Shown here piece after piece: positions 8,479-20,034 of a DNA stretch of 64,000 bases. Position numbers and translations under genes: made by a program. This DNA is from Piscicoccus intestinalis NBRC 104926 (lineage in GTDB: Bacteria; Actinomycetota; Actinomycetes; Actinomycetales; Dermatophilaceae), in contig NZ_BCNQ01000010.1 in the NCBI RefSeq assembly GCF_001515525.1, positions 1 to 64,000 of the forward strand, given 5' to 3'. The first letter of the stretch is position 1; the number at the start of each line of letters is the position of its first letter. The notes under the pieces were generated by a model. It had not been told where the DNA came from and made no database searches. It was given only the letters and a program-made list of their open reading frames with translations.

Positions 8479-9584
8479 CAATCCTCGTCACCGGCGGAGC
8501 CGGGTACATCGGCTCGCACACCGTAATCCAGCTCCTCGACGACGGCGCCGATGTGGTGATCGCCGACACGCTGGAGAACTCCTCGGCGGTGGTGCTGGAC
8601 CGCATCGCCGAACTGACCGGGCGTCGGGTGCCGTTCGAGCAAGTGGACGTCAGCGACCCGCAGGCGCTCGACCGGTTGCTGACGCGCTACGACGTCACCG
8701 AGGTCATCCACTTCGCGGGACTCAAGGCCGTCGGGGAGAGCGTCGAGCAGCCGCTGCGGTACTACTCCCACAACCTGGGGTCGACACTGACGCTGTTGCA
8801 GGCGCTCGACCGGCACGGCATCCGACGATTCGTGTTCTCCTCCTCGGCGACCGTCTACGGACCCGACGCCGCGGCACCCGCGCAGGAGGACGACCCGACG
8901 TCGGCCACCAACCCCTACGGCTGGACGAAGGTGATGATCGAGCAGATGCTGCGCGACCTCGCCGCCGCCGACGACCGCTGGCGTATCGCGATCCTGCGCT
9001 ACTTCAACCCGGTCGGCGCGCATCCGTCCGGCCTCATCGGGGAGGACCCGCGCGGGCGGCCGAACAACCTGCTGCCGTTCGTCACCCAGGTCGCCGTGGG
9101 GCGCCAGAACGAACTGACCGTGTTCGGCGACGACTATCCCACCGCCGACGGCACCGGAGTGCGCGACTTCATCCACGTCGAGGACCTTGCGTCCGGGCAC
9201 GTCCACGCCCTGGCTCACCTGCGGCGCACGGACGAGCCCGTGAGCACGTTCAATCTCGGCACCGGGGAAGGCACCAGCGTGCGCGGACTCGTCACCGCCT
9301 TCGAGCGGGCCAGCGGGCACCGGATCCCCGTGCGGGTGGCGCCGCGCCGCGCCGGCGACGTCGCCGTCTCCTACGCCGACTCCAGCAAGGCCAACGACGT
9401 GCTCGGTTGGCGCGCCCGCCACGGCATCGACGACATCTGCACCGACGCCTGGCGCTGGCAGCGGCAGAACCCGCTGGGGTACGAGTCGCTGCCCGCGCGC
9501 CGCCGCTCCGCGCGCACCCAGGCGCCGCGGCGACAGCGCTACCCGCTCCTGCCGGCCCTGCGCCTCGCCGGCCGCGCCGGTTGA
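8475..9584 (+). CDS. galE: GalE-type UDP-sugar 4-epimerase, probably acting on UDP-GlcNAc/GalNAc
   Basis: A 369-residue extended SDR epimerase: NAD-binding GGAGYIG at the N-terminus, catalytic Tyr148-xxx-Lys152 (YGWTK), FSSSATVYG and RYFNPVGAH blocks. In RRAGDVAVSYADSSKA, aligned with RREGDLPAYWADASKA of E. coli GalE, the gate residue Tyr299 is replaced by Ser299; human GALE has Cys there and accepts N-acetylated sugars. The expected reaction is UDP-GlcNAc to UDP-GalNAc, the role of PelX-type epimerases in some Pel operons. A basic C-terminal tail of about 30 residues is extra. It is the last gene of the operon; a plain UDP-glucose epimerase remains possible. Confidence 0.85.
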   Translation: MTILVTGGAGYIGSHTVIQLLDDGADVVIADTLENSSAVVLDRIAELTGRRVPFEQVDVSDPQALDRLLTRYDVTEVIHFAGLKAVGESVEQPLRYYSHNLGSTLTLLQALDRHGIRRFVFSSSATVYGPDAAAPAQEDDPTSATNPYGWTKVMIEQMLRDLAAADDRWRIAILRYFNPVGAHPSGLIGEDPRGRPNNLLPFVTQVAVGRQNELTVFGDDYPTADGTGVRDFIHVEDLASGHVHALAHLRRTDEPVSTFNLGTGEGTSVRGLVTAFERASGHRIPVRVAPRRAGDVAVSYADSSKANDVLGWRARHGIDDICTDAWRWQRQNPLGYESLPARRRSARTQAPRRQRYPLLPALRLAGRAG

Positions 9585-9648
9585 CCGCCGGCCGCGCACC
9601 CCGACCGGCGCGGCATGCCAGCACAGAGCAGACACGCACGGTCAGACA

Positions 9649-9687
9649 CGACGACGCCGGCCATCGCGCTGATGGCCGGCGTCGTCG
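9649..9687. terminator. Strong bidirectional hairpin between galE and sucD
   Basis: Perfect 17-bp arms (9649-9665 and 9671-9687) with a five-base loop, CGACGACGCCGGCCATC and its complement. It lies between the converging ends of galE and sucD and probably terminates both transcripts. Confidence 0.85.
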
Positions 9688-9703
9688 GTGCGTTCGCCCA
9701 GGC

Positions 9704-10594
9704 TCAGCCCAGCGACTTGACGATCTCGCGCATGAGGTTGGCGGTCTCGGACGGGGTCTTGCCGACCTTGACGCCGGCGGCCTCGAGGGCCTCCTTCTTG
9801 GCGGACGCGGTGCCCGAGGAGCCGGTGACGATCGCGCCGGCGTGGCCCATCGTCTTGCCCTCGGGGGCGGTGAAGCCCGCGACGTAGCCGACGACCGGCT
9901 TGGTGATGTTCTCCTGGATGTAGGCCGCGGCCCGCTCCTCGGCGTCGCCGCCGATCTCGCCGATCATGACGATGCCGATGGTGTCGGGGTCCTTCTCGAA
10001 CGCCTCGAGCGCGTCGATGTGGGTGGTGCCGATGACCGGGTCGCCGCCGATGCCGAGGCCGGTGGTGAAGCCGATGTCACGCAGCTCGTACATCATCTGG
10101 TAGGTCAGCGTGCCCGACTTGCTGACGAGGCCGAGCTTGCCGGGGCCGGAGACGTTGGCGGGCGTGATGCCGGCGTTGGACTGCCCGGGGCTGATGATGC
10201 CGGGGCAGTTCGGGCCGATGATGCGCGTCGTGCCCTTGTCCTTGGCGTAGTTGAAGAACTCGGCGGTGTCGCGCACCGCGATGCCCTCGGTGATGACGAC
10301 GAGCAGCGGCATGCCGGCGTCGACGGCCTCGATGACCGCGTCCTTGGCGAACTTCGGCGGCACGAAGACGACGGAGACGTTCGCTCCCGTCTTCTCCATC
10401 GCCTCGGCGACCGTGCCGAACACCGGCACCGTGACGCCGCCGTCGAACTCGACCTCCTGACCGGCCTTCTTGGGGTTGACGCCGCCGACGATCGCGGAGC
10501 CGGAGTCGAGCATGCGCTGCGTGTGCTTCATGCCCTCCGAGCCGGTCATGCCCTGGACGACGATCTTGCTGTCGGAGTTGAGGAAGATAGCCAT
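9704..10594 (-). CDS. sucD: Succinate-CoA ligase, alpha subunit
   Basis: A 296-residue protein with the CoA-binding Rossmann start [33 protein letters not shown], and the phospho-histidine region [11 protein letters not shown]. With SucC it interconverts succinyl-CoA and succinate in the TCA cycle, coupled to nucleotide phosphorylation. Full length for the family. It starts 14 bases after the sucC stop and is the distal gene of a two-gene operon. Confidence 0.97.
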   Translation of the reverse strand: MAIFLNSDSKIVVQGMTGSEGMKHTQRMLDSGSAIVGGVNPKKAGQEVEFDGGVTVPVFGTVAEAMEKTGANVSVVFVPPKFAKDAVIEAVDAGMPLLVVITEGIAVRDTAEFFNYAKDKGTTRIIGPNCPGIISPGQSNAGITPANVSGPGKLGLVSKSGTLTYQMMYELRDIGFTTGLGIGGDPVIGTTHIDALEAFEKDPDTIGIVMIGEIGGDAEERAAAYIQENITKPVVGYVAGFTAPEGKTMGHAGAIVTGSSGTASAKKEALEAAGVKVGKTPSETANLMREIVKSLG

Positions 10595-10608
10595 GAGTTG
10601 TTCAGTCC

Positions 10609-11796
10609 TTACTTCGCAGCCGCGGCGAGCTCGGCAGCCTTGCGGGCGCCGCCGTCCATGGTCTTCTCGATGGTGACGAGGGGGTGGTTGCGCTCGGCGA
10701 GGATCCGGCGGCCCTCCTCGACGTTGTTGCCGTCGATGCGCACGACGAGCGGCTTGGACGCCTCGTCACCGAGCTTGTCGAGGGCCCCGACGATGCCGTT
10801 GGCCACCGCGTCGCAGGCCGTGATGCCGCCGAACACGTTGACGAACACCGACTTGACCTGCTCGTCGTTGAGGATGACGTCGAGACCGTTGGCCATCACC
10901 TCGGCCGAGGCACCGCCTCCGATGTCGAGGAAGTTCGCGGGCTTGGCCTCGCCGCCGGTGTACTCCTCACCGGCGTAGGCGACGACGTCGAGGGTGCTCA
11001 TGACCAGGCCCGCGCCGTTGCCGATGATGCCGACGTTGCCGTCGAGCTTGACGTAGTTGAGGTGCATCGCCTTGGCCTTGGCCTCCAGCGGGTCCTGCGA
11101 CTTCTCGTCGACGAGGCCGGCGTGGTCGGGCTGGCGGAACTTGGCGTTGTCGTCGAGGGTGACCTTGCCGTCGAGGGCGACGATGCTGCCGTCCTCGAGC
11201 TTGACCAGCGGGTTGACCTCGACGAGCGAGGCGTCCTCGCCGTTGTAGACCTCCCACAGCTTCTGCAGCACGGGCGCGACCTTGGCGCCCGTCTCCTCGT
11301 CGAACTTCGCGGCCTGCACGATCTCCTTCGCCTTCGCCTCGTCGATGCCGACGTTGGGGTCGACCGCGACGCGCGCGAGGGCCTCGGGCCGCTCCTTGGC
11401 GAGGGTCTCGATGTCCATGCCGCCCTCGGTGCTGCACATCGCGAGGTAGTTGCGGTTGGCGCGGTCGAGCAGCAGGGAGAAGTAGTACTCCTGCGCGATC
11501 TGGGCGCCCTGGGCGATCATCACGCGGTGCACCGTGTGGCCCTTGATGTCCATTCCGAGGATCTGGTCGGCGTACTGCTCGGCCTCGTCGAGCGACTTCG
11601 CGACCTTGACACCGCCGGCCTTACCGCGGCCTCCGGTCTTCACCTGCGCCTTGACGACGGTCACTCCGCCGCTCTTGGCACCGATCTCCTCCGCCGCCGC
11701 GCGAGCCTCTTGCGGCGTGGTCGCGATCTTGCCGGCCAGCACGGGTACGCCGTGCTTCTCGAACAGGTCTCGGGCTTGATACTCGAAAAGATCCAC
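10609..11796 (-). CDS. sucC: Succinate-CoA ligase, ADP/GDP-forming beta subunit
   Basis: A 395-residue ATP-grasp protein: [20 protein letters not shown] start, [36 protein letters not shown] and [14 protein letters not shown]. The GTG at 11796 was chosen because it begins the family's conserved N-terminus and follows a GAGGAA ribosome-binding site by six bases; the frame is open further upstream but that part is not conserved. Forms the heterodimer with SucD. Confidence 0.97.
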   Translation of the reverse strand: MDLFEYQARDLFEKHGVPVLAGKIATTPQEARAAAEEIGAKSGGVTVVKAQVKTGGRGKAGGVKVAKSLDEAEQYADQILGMDIKGHTVHRVMIAQGAQIAQEYYFSLLLDRANRNYLAMCSTEGGMDIETLAKERPEALARVAVDPNVGIDEAKAKEIVQAAKFDEETGAKVAPVLQKLWEVYNGEDASLVEVNPLVKLEDGSIVALDGKVTLDDNAKFRQPDHAGLVDEKSQDPLEAKAKAMHLNYVKLDGNVGIIGNGAGLVMSTLDVVAYAGEEYTGGEAKPANFLDIGGGASAEVMANGLDVILNDEQVKSVFVNVFGGITACDAVANGIVGALDKLGDEASKPLVVRIDGNNVEEGRRILAERNHPLVTIEKTMDGGARKAAELAAAAK

Positions 11797-11999
11797 GGCT
11801 GATTCCTCGTCGTCGAATCGGAATGTCCGCGGCGATCCTACCCGCCGGTCTGTCGCGCTAAGCGGCAGATCAGCGAACCCGCCTCGGCGAACGGGGGCTC
11901 TCCGACGGCCGGTGGCCGAACATGCCACTGACCGCACGGACAGGCCGTCGAGCAGCCTGACGTGCGGTCAGTATGGCTATCGAAGGAGGAGCCGGTGTC

Positions 12000-12413
12000 T
12001 CAGGCCGGCTGGGCGGCCTCGCCGACGTGGCTCTTGACCCAGGCGACGATGTCGGTGGTGGTGGCGCCAGGGGTGAAGACCTTGGCGACACCCATCTGCT
12101 CGAGCTGGGGAATGTCGCCCTCGGGGATGATGCCGCCGCCGAAGACGACGATGTCGGAGGCGTCGCGCTCCTTGAGCAGCTCGATGGTCTTGGCGAACAG
12201 GGTCATGTGGGCACCGGAGAGGACGGACAGGCCGACCGCGTCGGCGTCCTCCTGGATCGAGGCTTCGACGATCTGCTCGGGGGTCTGGTGCAGGCCGGTG
12301 TACACGACCTCCATCCCGGCGTCACGCAGCGCTCGGGCAATCACCTTCGCGCCTCGGTCGTGACCGTCCAGGCCGGGCTTGGCAACGACGATACGCAGCG
12401 GGGATTCACTCAT
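12000..12413 (-). CDS. Stand-alone cobalamin-binding subunit of an acyl-CoA mutase
   Basis: A 137-residue B12-binding domain with the DxHxxG motif (DGHDRG, His18 as lower cobalt ligand), followed by [10 protein letters not shown] and the [10 protein letters not shown] loop. It matches the C-terminal domain of methylmalonyl-CoA mutase or the small subunit of isobutyryl/2-hydroxyisobutyryl-CoA mutases. A large catalytic subunit must be supplied from elsewhere, since none is in the window. It is a separate transcription unit upstream of sucC. Confidence 0.88.
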   Translation of the reverse strand: MSESPLRIVVAKPGLDGHDRGAKVIARALRDAGMEVVYTGLHQTPEQIVEASIQEDADAVGLSVLSGAHMTLFAKTIELLKERDASDIVVFGGGIIPEGDIPQLEQMGVAKVFTPGATTTDIVAWVKSHVGEAAQPA

Positions 12414-12774
12414 GGGGTCACCCTAGCCGTCGGCGGCGCGCAGACGGCGGGAGTTTGGTCCCCTGCTTGCTGCCGACTCAGCGGGCTCTGGTCGCTCACC
12501 GCGCTCCCCGTCGGGCTTCTTGGACCTCTATGTGCCTGGCCGGGCCGTCAAACCGGAGGCGGGTGCTCGCGTAGCGCCGAAAGCAGTTCCCGACGCGCGC
12601 ACATCCCACACGATTTTGGCGATAACAACTCGGTCACATAAACTCGCGTCCGCCCCTTCGTCGTGCGGGGCTTGACGCTCCGGCGCCGATCAGAGCGCGT
12701 CCCGACGATGTCGTCGAGGGCCGCCCTCGCACCGGGCTCGGGCTGCGCGCGGCCATTCCCGAGGCAACGAGGTT
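12414..12774. promoter_or_regulatory. Divergent intergenic region with candidate promoter for the M23 peptidase
   Basis: This 361-base gap separates the divergent B12-binding protein and M23 peptidase genes. A candidate sigma-A-like promoter for the plus strand is TTGGCG (12616-12621), 17-bp spacer, TAAACT (12639-12644), in an A/T-richer patch. This would give a leader of about 125 bases. I looked for a c-di-AMP (ydaO) riboswitch, common before actinobacterial cell-wall hydrolases, and did not recognise its conserved core. Confidence 0.4.
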
Positions 12775-13671
12775 GTGCCTGTGCCCGCTCACCACGGACG
12801 CCATCGCGCCCGCCGGCGCCGCTCTGCCCGCACGCCCGCCGCCGCTCTCACCGTCTCCGTGGCCGTGCTCGCGCTGTTCACCGGCAGCTCCGGGGGCGCC
12901 CAGGCTGCGCACGGCGATTCCGCGGCGCACAGCGGGTCCGCGGCGCACGTCGGGTCCGTTGCCGACGTTTCGGCGGCGTTGGAGGCGACGTCGGTGGCGT
13001 TGACCGCCGCGCCGCCGATGGCCCCGGTCGCCGCGTCCCGTCCGGCGCCTTCGTCGGCCGCTCCGAAGCCGGCGCCGAAGCCGAAGCCGCGGGGCGAGAC
13101 GGCCGCGGTGTCGCGAGGGCTCAAGGGCTCCCAGGCCGCCGCCTCCCGCAGCGCTACCCGGGCGAAGGCGCTCGGGCCGCGCCAGACCCTGGCCCGCACC
13201 CCCGCGGCGCGCAGCGCCCGGACGACCCGAGCGGCGGCCCAGGCCTTCCCGAGCCTGACGAAGTTCACCTGGACCGGGCCGGTGCACGGCACCCGACAGA
13301 CGAGTGGTTTCGGCCAGCGCTGGGGCCGGATGCACGCCGGCCTCGACTTCGGCGGACCCGTCGGCACCCGGCTCAAGGCGATGTCCGGTGGAATCGTCAC
13401 CTACGCCGGTCGCCAGGGCGGCTACGGCAACAAGGTGGAGATCCAGCACTGGGACGGCTCGCTCGTCTACTACGGCCACATGGCCTCGACCTCGGTGAAG
13501 AAGGGCCAGGTCGTCATGCCCGGCCAGCTCATCGGGCGCCTGGGAAACTCCGGCCGCTCCACCGGACCGCACCTGCACCTCGAGGTGCGCCCCGGCGGCG
13601 GCGACCCCGTCGACCCGTGGCCCTGGCTCGTCGAGCGCGGCATCCTCCCCGCCGACACCCCGCGCTCCTGA
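12775..13671 (+). CDS. Secreted M23 (LytM-type) peptidoglycan endopeptidase
   Basis: A 298-residue protein: basic N-terminus and hydrophobic signal segment (AALTVSVAVLALFTG), a long Ala/Pro/Lys-rich linker, then an M23 domain from about residue 160. Zinc-site residues are intact: His187 and Asp191 in HAGLDFG, and His266-x-His268 in GPHLHLEV. It should cleave peptide cross-links of the cell wall outside the membrane. The gene lies in the sucC-pcrA interval, as its M. tuberculosis relative Rv0950c does. Start is GTG at 12775. Confidence 0.9.
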   Translation: MPVPAHHGRHRARRRRSARTPAAALTVSVAVLALFTGSSGGAQAAHGDSAAHSGSAAHVGSVADVSAALEATSVALTAAPPMAPVAASRPAPSSAAPKPAPKPKPRGETAAVSRGLKGSQAAASRSATRAKALGPRQTLARTPAARSARTTRAAAQAFPSLTKFTWTGPVHGTRQTSGFGQRWGRMHAGLDFGGPVGTRLKAMSGGIVTYAGRQGGYGNKVEIQHWDGSLVYYGHMASTSVKKGQVVMPGQLIGRLGNSGRSTGPHLHLEVRPGGGDPVDPWPWLVERGILPADTPRS

Positions 13672-13704
13672 CTCCCCCGAGCTTCTCCGAACTTCCCCGA
13701 ACTT

Positions 13705-13779
13705 CGCTGAGAACTGCGTGTCAGTGGTGAGAACTGCGGTTCGTGTCGCAGTCCTCACCACAACACGCAGTTCTCAGCG
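13705..13779. repeat. Nested inverted repeat, family A copy 2
   Basis: Perfect 17-bp outer arms (CGCTGAGAACTGCGTGT at 13705-13721, complement at 13763-13779) and 14-bp inner arms with one mismatch (13725-13738 and 13747-13760). It shares GAGAACTGCGTGT and the inner GAGAACTGC with the copy at 2163-2228. It lies between the converging M23 peptidase and pcrA ends and probably acts as a bidirectional terminator. Confidence 0.75.
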
Positions 13780-13818
13780 TCGATTGCGGTCGTTCGCGGT
13801 CGGTCTCGGCGTTGACGT

Positions 13819-16341
<2,523 letters not shown>

Positions 16342-16385
16342 CCTAGAACGCCTGTTCGCACCCCCGCGCCACCGCCGCCCCATCT

Positions 16386-16459
16386 GGCCGAAGGCTGCCT
16401 TTTCGGTCGAGGGCTCCTGCTGTAACACGAGCCCTCGACCGAAAAGGCAGCCTTCGGCC
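16386..16459. repeat. Long palindrome, family B copy 1
   Basis: Perfect 31-bp inverted repeat: arms 16386-16416 and 16429-16459, loop 12 bases. The arm begins GGCCGAAGGCTGCC. It lies between the divergent pcrA and acyl-CoA synthetase starts, so it cannot be a simple 3' terminator. A second copy stands just after the acyl-CoA synthetase gene (18213-18286). Confidence 0.9.
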
Positions 16460-16520
16460 GGTTTGAGGGGGTCGGGCGTGATGGGGTGGGAGCCACTGCT
16501 CACCGATGAGAGGACCGGCC

Positions 16521-18167
16521 ATGGAGCGCGTCAACCACACCCCGCTGTCACCGCTGTCGTTCCTGGAGCGGTCGGCCTCGGTCTGGCCCGACAAGGAGGC
16601 GGTCGTCTGCGGCCAGAGCTCGTGGAGCTACCGCGAGTTCGCCGACGAAGTGGCGACGATCGCGGGCGCGCTCTCGGCCAGCGGAGTCGGGCCGGGCGAC
16701 CGGGTGGCCTACCTCATGCCGAACGTGCCGCAGCTGCTCGCCGCGCACTACGCGGTGCCGCTGCTCGACGCGATCCTCGTGGCCGTCAACACGCGGCTGT
16801 CGGCCGACGAGATCGCTTACATCCTCGAGCATTCCGGCGCCAAGGTCGTCGTCGTCGACGGCGCGCTGCTCGACGTGGTCGCCGACGCCCTCAGCCGCGG
16901 CGAGGGCGCCCCAGGCGTCACCGACGTCGTGCTCGTCGACGACGAGGGAGCCGGTGTGCTCGGCTCCCCACAGGCCCGGGAGCGGGTCGGCGACCGCCTC
17001 GTCGATCTGGCCGAGTTCCGCGAGCGCGCAGCCGATTCCGACGTCGAACCGACATGGGGCGTGCACGACGAGGAGCAGCACCTCGCCCTGAACTACACGT
17101 CGGGCACGACCGGCAAGCCCAAGGGCGTGCTGTACACCCACCGCGGCGCCTACCTCAACAGCTTCGGCGAGATCATCCACTCCGGGTTCACCCGCGACAC
17201 GCGCTACCTGTGGACGCTGCCGATGTTCCACTGCAACGGCTGGTGCACGACCTGGGCGATCACGGCCGTCGGCGGCACCCACGTGTGCCTGCGCGAGGTG
17301 CGCGGCGACGCCGTCTGGCAGCTGCTGCACGACGAGCGGATCACCCACCTCAACGGCGCCCCGACGGTGCTGACGACGATCGCGAACGCGCCCGAGCGCA
17401 CCGAGCTCGACCGCGAGGTGACGATCACGACGGCCGGCGCGCCACCGGCTCCGGCGACGATCCTCGGCATGGAGGCGCTGGGCTTCACGATCGTGCACGT
17501 CTACGGCCTCACCGAGGTGTACGGCCCGTATTCGGTGTGCGCCCCGCAGGATTCGTGGGCGGACCTCGACGACGAGGAACGCGCGCGCAGCCAGGCCCGG
17601 CAGGGCGTCGGCATGGTGCAGGCCGACCGCATGCGCGTGGTCGACAACGACATGTCGGACGTGCCCGCCGACGGGTCGACGATGGGCGAGATCGTCATGC
17701 GCGGCAACAACCTCATGGCGGGCTACTTCCGCGACGAGGCGGGTACGCGGGCGGCGTTCGAGGGCGGCTGGTTCCACAGCGGCGACCTGGGCGTCATGCA
17801 CCCCGACGGGTACGTCGAGCTGCGCGACCGCGCCAAGGACGTCGTCATCTCCGGCGGGGAGAACATCTCGACGGTGGAGGTCGAGCAGGCGCTGATGAGC
17901 CATCCCGACGTGCTCGAGGTCGCGGTCATCGGCGTGCCCGACGAGAAGTGGGGCGAGCGGCCCAAGGGTTTCGTCAAGCTCAAGGACGGCGCGCACGTGA
18001 CGTCCGAGCAGCTCATCGAGCACGTCAAGGGCAAGATCGCGCGTTACAAGGCGCCCAAGGCGGTGGACTTCGTCGTCGAGCTGCCGAAGACGAGCACCGG
18101 CAAGATCCAGAAGTTCGCCCTCCGCGAGGCCGAATGGGGCTCCGGCACCCCGCGCATCCGCGGCTGA
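16521..18167 (+). CDS. Medium/long-chain fatty-acid-CoA ligase (acyl-CoA synthetase)
   Basis: A 548-residue ANL-superfamily enzyme with the AMP-binding P-loop YTSGTTGKPKGV, the aromatic gate region around WTLPMFHCNGW, YGLTEVYGP, the GDLGVMHPDGY hinge region and the catalytic lysine motif near the end (PKTSTGKIQKF). It activates a carboxylic acid as acyl-AMP, then acyl-CoA. The ATG at 16521 follows GAGAGGA by six bases; another ATG at 16506 is less well placed. The gene is bracketed by two copies of palindrome B. The exact chain length preferred cannot be read from sequence. Confidence 0.88.
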   Translation: MERVNHTPLSPLSFLERSASVWPDKEAVVCGQSSWSYREFADEVATIAGALSASGVGPGDRVAYLMPNVPQLLAAHYAVPLLDAILVAVNTRLSADEIAYILEHSGAKVVVVDGALLDVVADALSRGEGAPGVTDVVLVDDEGAGVLGSPQARERVGDRLVDLAEFRERAADSDVEPTWGVHDEEQHLALNYTSGTTGKPKGVLYTHRGAYLNSFGEIIHSGFTRDTRYLWTLPMFHCNGWCTTWAITAVGGTHVCLREVRGDAVWQLLHDERITHLNGAPTVLTTIANAPERTELDREVTITTAGAPPAPATILGMEALGFTIVHVYGLTEVYGPYSVCAPQDSWADLDDEERARSQARQGVGMVQADRMRVVDNDMSDVPADGSTMGEIVMRGNNLMAGYFRDEAGTRAAFEGGWFHSGDLGVMHPDGYVELRDRAKDVVISGGENISTVEVEQALMSHPDVLEVAVIGVPDEKWGERPKGFVKLKDGAHVTSEQLIEHVKGKIARYKAPKAVDFVVELPKTSTGKIQKFALREAEWGSGTPRIRG

Positions 18168-18212
18168 CGCGCCCACCCACCCCGCCCACCCCGACCATCC
18201 CGCTCCCATCTC

Positions 18213-18286
18213 GGCCGAAGGCTGCCCTATGGGTCGAGGGCTCCGGCCACAGCCCTAGCCCTCGACCGAAAGGGCAGCCTTCGGCC
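18213..18286. repeat. Long palindrome, family B copy 2
   Basis: 30-bp arms (18213-18242 and 18257-18286) with two mismatches and a 14-base loop. Arms share GGCCGAAGGCTGCC and GGTCGAGGGCT with copy 1 at 16386-16459. It follows the acyl-CoA synthetase stop by 45 bases and could terminate it. Confidence 0.88.
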
Positions 18287-18354
18287 GGTGAAACCCCGCG
18301 CACCGGGTGGCGGTGCCGGTGGTTCAGATCGGGGCGGGGTGTCAGGGTGGAGTC

Positions 18355-19974
18355 ATGAGCGCCGGAGACAGCCCGCACGCCGACCGCTACGAGCCCTCCC
18401 TCGACGAGGCGCTGCGCCGGCTCGCCGACCAACTCATGGCCGAACACGGCGGTGACGCGCAGGCCGCGCTGCGGGCGCTGCAGGACGACGAACTCCTGCA
18501 GTCGCTGGCGACGAGCGCCGGGGCGGAGGGCATCGCGTTCGGGCCCGCCGCCGCGCGCGGCCGCCGGGAGGACGAACCGCGCTTCGAACTGCGCGAATCC
18601 CCGCCGGAGCCGGTGGTGTTCGGCGTCCGGGTCGACCTCGACGGGGCGCAACCGCCGATCTGGCGGCGGCTGGAGGTGGCCGGCGACCTGCCGCTGTCCC
18701 AGGTGCACACGCTGCTGCAGGCGTCGTTCGGCTGGTTCGACGCGCACCTGCACTCGTTCGCCCCGGTCATCCCGGGGTCGGGCCCGCACATGCGGCCGTT
18801 CCCGAACCCCGGCACGGCCGAGTTCTGCGCCGACAACCTGCCGCCGGAACACGAGGTCCGCCTCGATCAGGTCGTCACCGACGTCGGCGACCAACTGCTC
18901 TACGAGTACGACTTCGGCGACTCCTGGGACCACAGGATCACCGTGGAGACGGTGCGGCCGCGCACCGACGGCGACCCGCGGGCCCGGCTCCTCGGCGGCG
19001 ATCGCGCCGCGCCGCCGGAGGACTGCGGCGGCATCTGGGCGTACAACGACCTCGTCGCCGTGCTCGACGGGCGGGCGGCGACGGGCCCGGCGGACTGGCT
19101 GGGCGAGTTGCTCGCGCAGATGCCGCCGGACTTCGATCCCGCCGACGCCGGCCTCGGCGACCTCGACCTCGACGAGCTGCTCGACACGATCGATCGGGCC
19201 CAGCAGCTCGCCGGAGACCTCGTCGGCAACCCCCGATTCGCCCCGATCGCAGCCGAACTCATCGACCAGATCGCGCAGGTCGACCAGCTCCAGCCGTTCG
19301 CGGTGCTCGTCGACGACGCCGAGTTGCCGCTGACCGCCGAGCCCCCGGAGACGGCCCGCGCGGCGGTCGTCGAGGGCCTGACGCCGCAGGAGGCCGAGGC
19401 CGTCGTCGCCCCCTGGGCACTGCTGCTGCAGCTGCTCGGCCGCGAGGGCGTGCGGCTCACCGGCGCCGGCTACCTGCCTCCGGCGGTGGTGCACGCCCTG
19501 TTCACGGGGTTGCACCTCGACGAGCACTGGATCGGCAAGGGCAACCGCGAGGAACTGACGCTGCCGGTGGCGCAGCTGCGCGAGAGCGCGACCGCGCTCG
19601 GGGTGGTTCGCAAGGCCAAGGGGCGGCTGGTGCCGACGAAGGCCGCGCTGGCGGCCGCGGACGACCCGATCCGGCTGTGGCACCTGCTGGCCGACGGCCT
19701 GCCCCGAGCGCGCGGCGACCGCGAGCGCTCGACCACCGCGCTCGCGTTGTTCTGCTTCGCCGGGCGGCAGCCGGTGGACGTGTCCTTCGACGGCATGGCG
19801 GCTGGGCTGCTCGGGGCACTCGGCTGGCACGTCGACGCGGTCAGTCGCTACGAGATCCGCGACGGCGCCCTGCCGGTGTGGACCGTCATGGAGCGCGGCG
19901 GCGGGCTGGACGACGCGGGCGTGCCGACCCCGGCCGCGCGTCGGCTCGCCCGGGCGGCCCTGCTGCGCCACTGA
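18355..19974 (+). CDS. pRiA4b Orf3-like domain protein
   Basis: A 539-residue protein whose middle (residues about 80-250) matches the plasmid pRiA4b Orf-3-like family: PPIWRRLEVAGDLPLSQVHTLLQASFGWFDAHLHSF-like blocks and YEYDFGDSWDHRITVE. The biochemical role of the family is unknown; it is widespread in bacterial chromosomes despite the name. The C-terminal 250 residues are helical and acidic without a recognised domain. The ATG at 18355 was chosen because it begins a clear N-terminus after a purine-rich GGGTGG stretch. Confidence 0.8.
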   Translation: MSAGDSPHADRYEPSLDEALRRLADQLMAEHGGDAQAALRALQDDELLQSLATSAGAEGIAFGPAAARGRREDEPRFELRESPPEPVVFGVRVDLDGAQPPIWRRLEVAGDLPLSQVHTLLQASFGWFDAHLHSFAPVIPGSGPHMRPFPNPGTAEFCADNLPPEHEVRLDQVVTDVGDQLLYEYDFGDSWDHRITVETVRPRTDGDPRARLLGGDRAAPPEDCGGIWAYNDLVAVLDGRAATGPADWLGELLAQMPPDFDPADAGLGDLDLDELLDTIDRAQQLAGDLVGNPRFAPIAAELIDQIAQVDQLQPFAVLVDDAELPLTAEPPETARAAVVEGLTPQEAEAVVAPWALLLQLLGREGVRLTGAGYLPPAVVHALFTGLHLDEHWIGKGNREELTLPVAQLRESATALGVVRKAKGRLVPTKAALAAADDPIRLWHLLADGLPRARGDRERSTTALALFCFAGRQPVDVSFDGMAAGLLGALGWHVDAVSRYEIRDGALPVWTVMERGGGLDDAGVPTPAARRLARAALLRH

Positions 19975-20034
19975 CCCGGCCTCGGGTGCGATGTCGCTTG
20001 TACCACGCACCTGACACTCAATCGCTTGACACAT

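Noticed and set aside
12414-12774. c-di-AMP (ydaO) riboswitch before the M23 peptidase
   Set aside because: Expected because such switches often precede actinobacterial wall hydrolases, but the consensus core is not seen.
16342-16503. N-terminal extension of pcrA to 16503
   Set aside because: It would translate across palindrome B and has no conserved sequence; starts at 16341 or 16329 fit the family.
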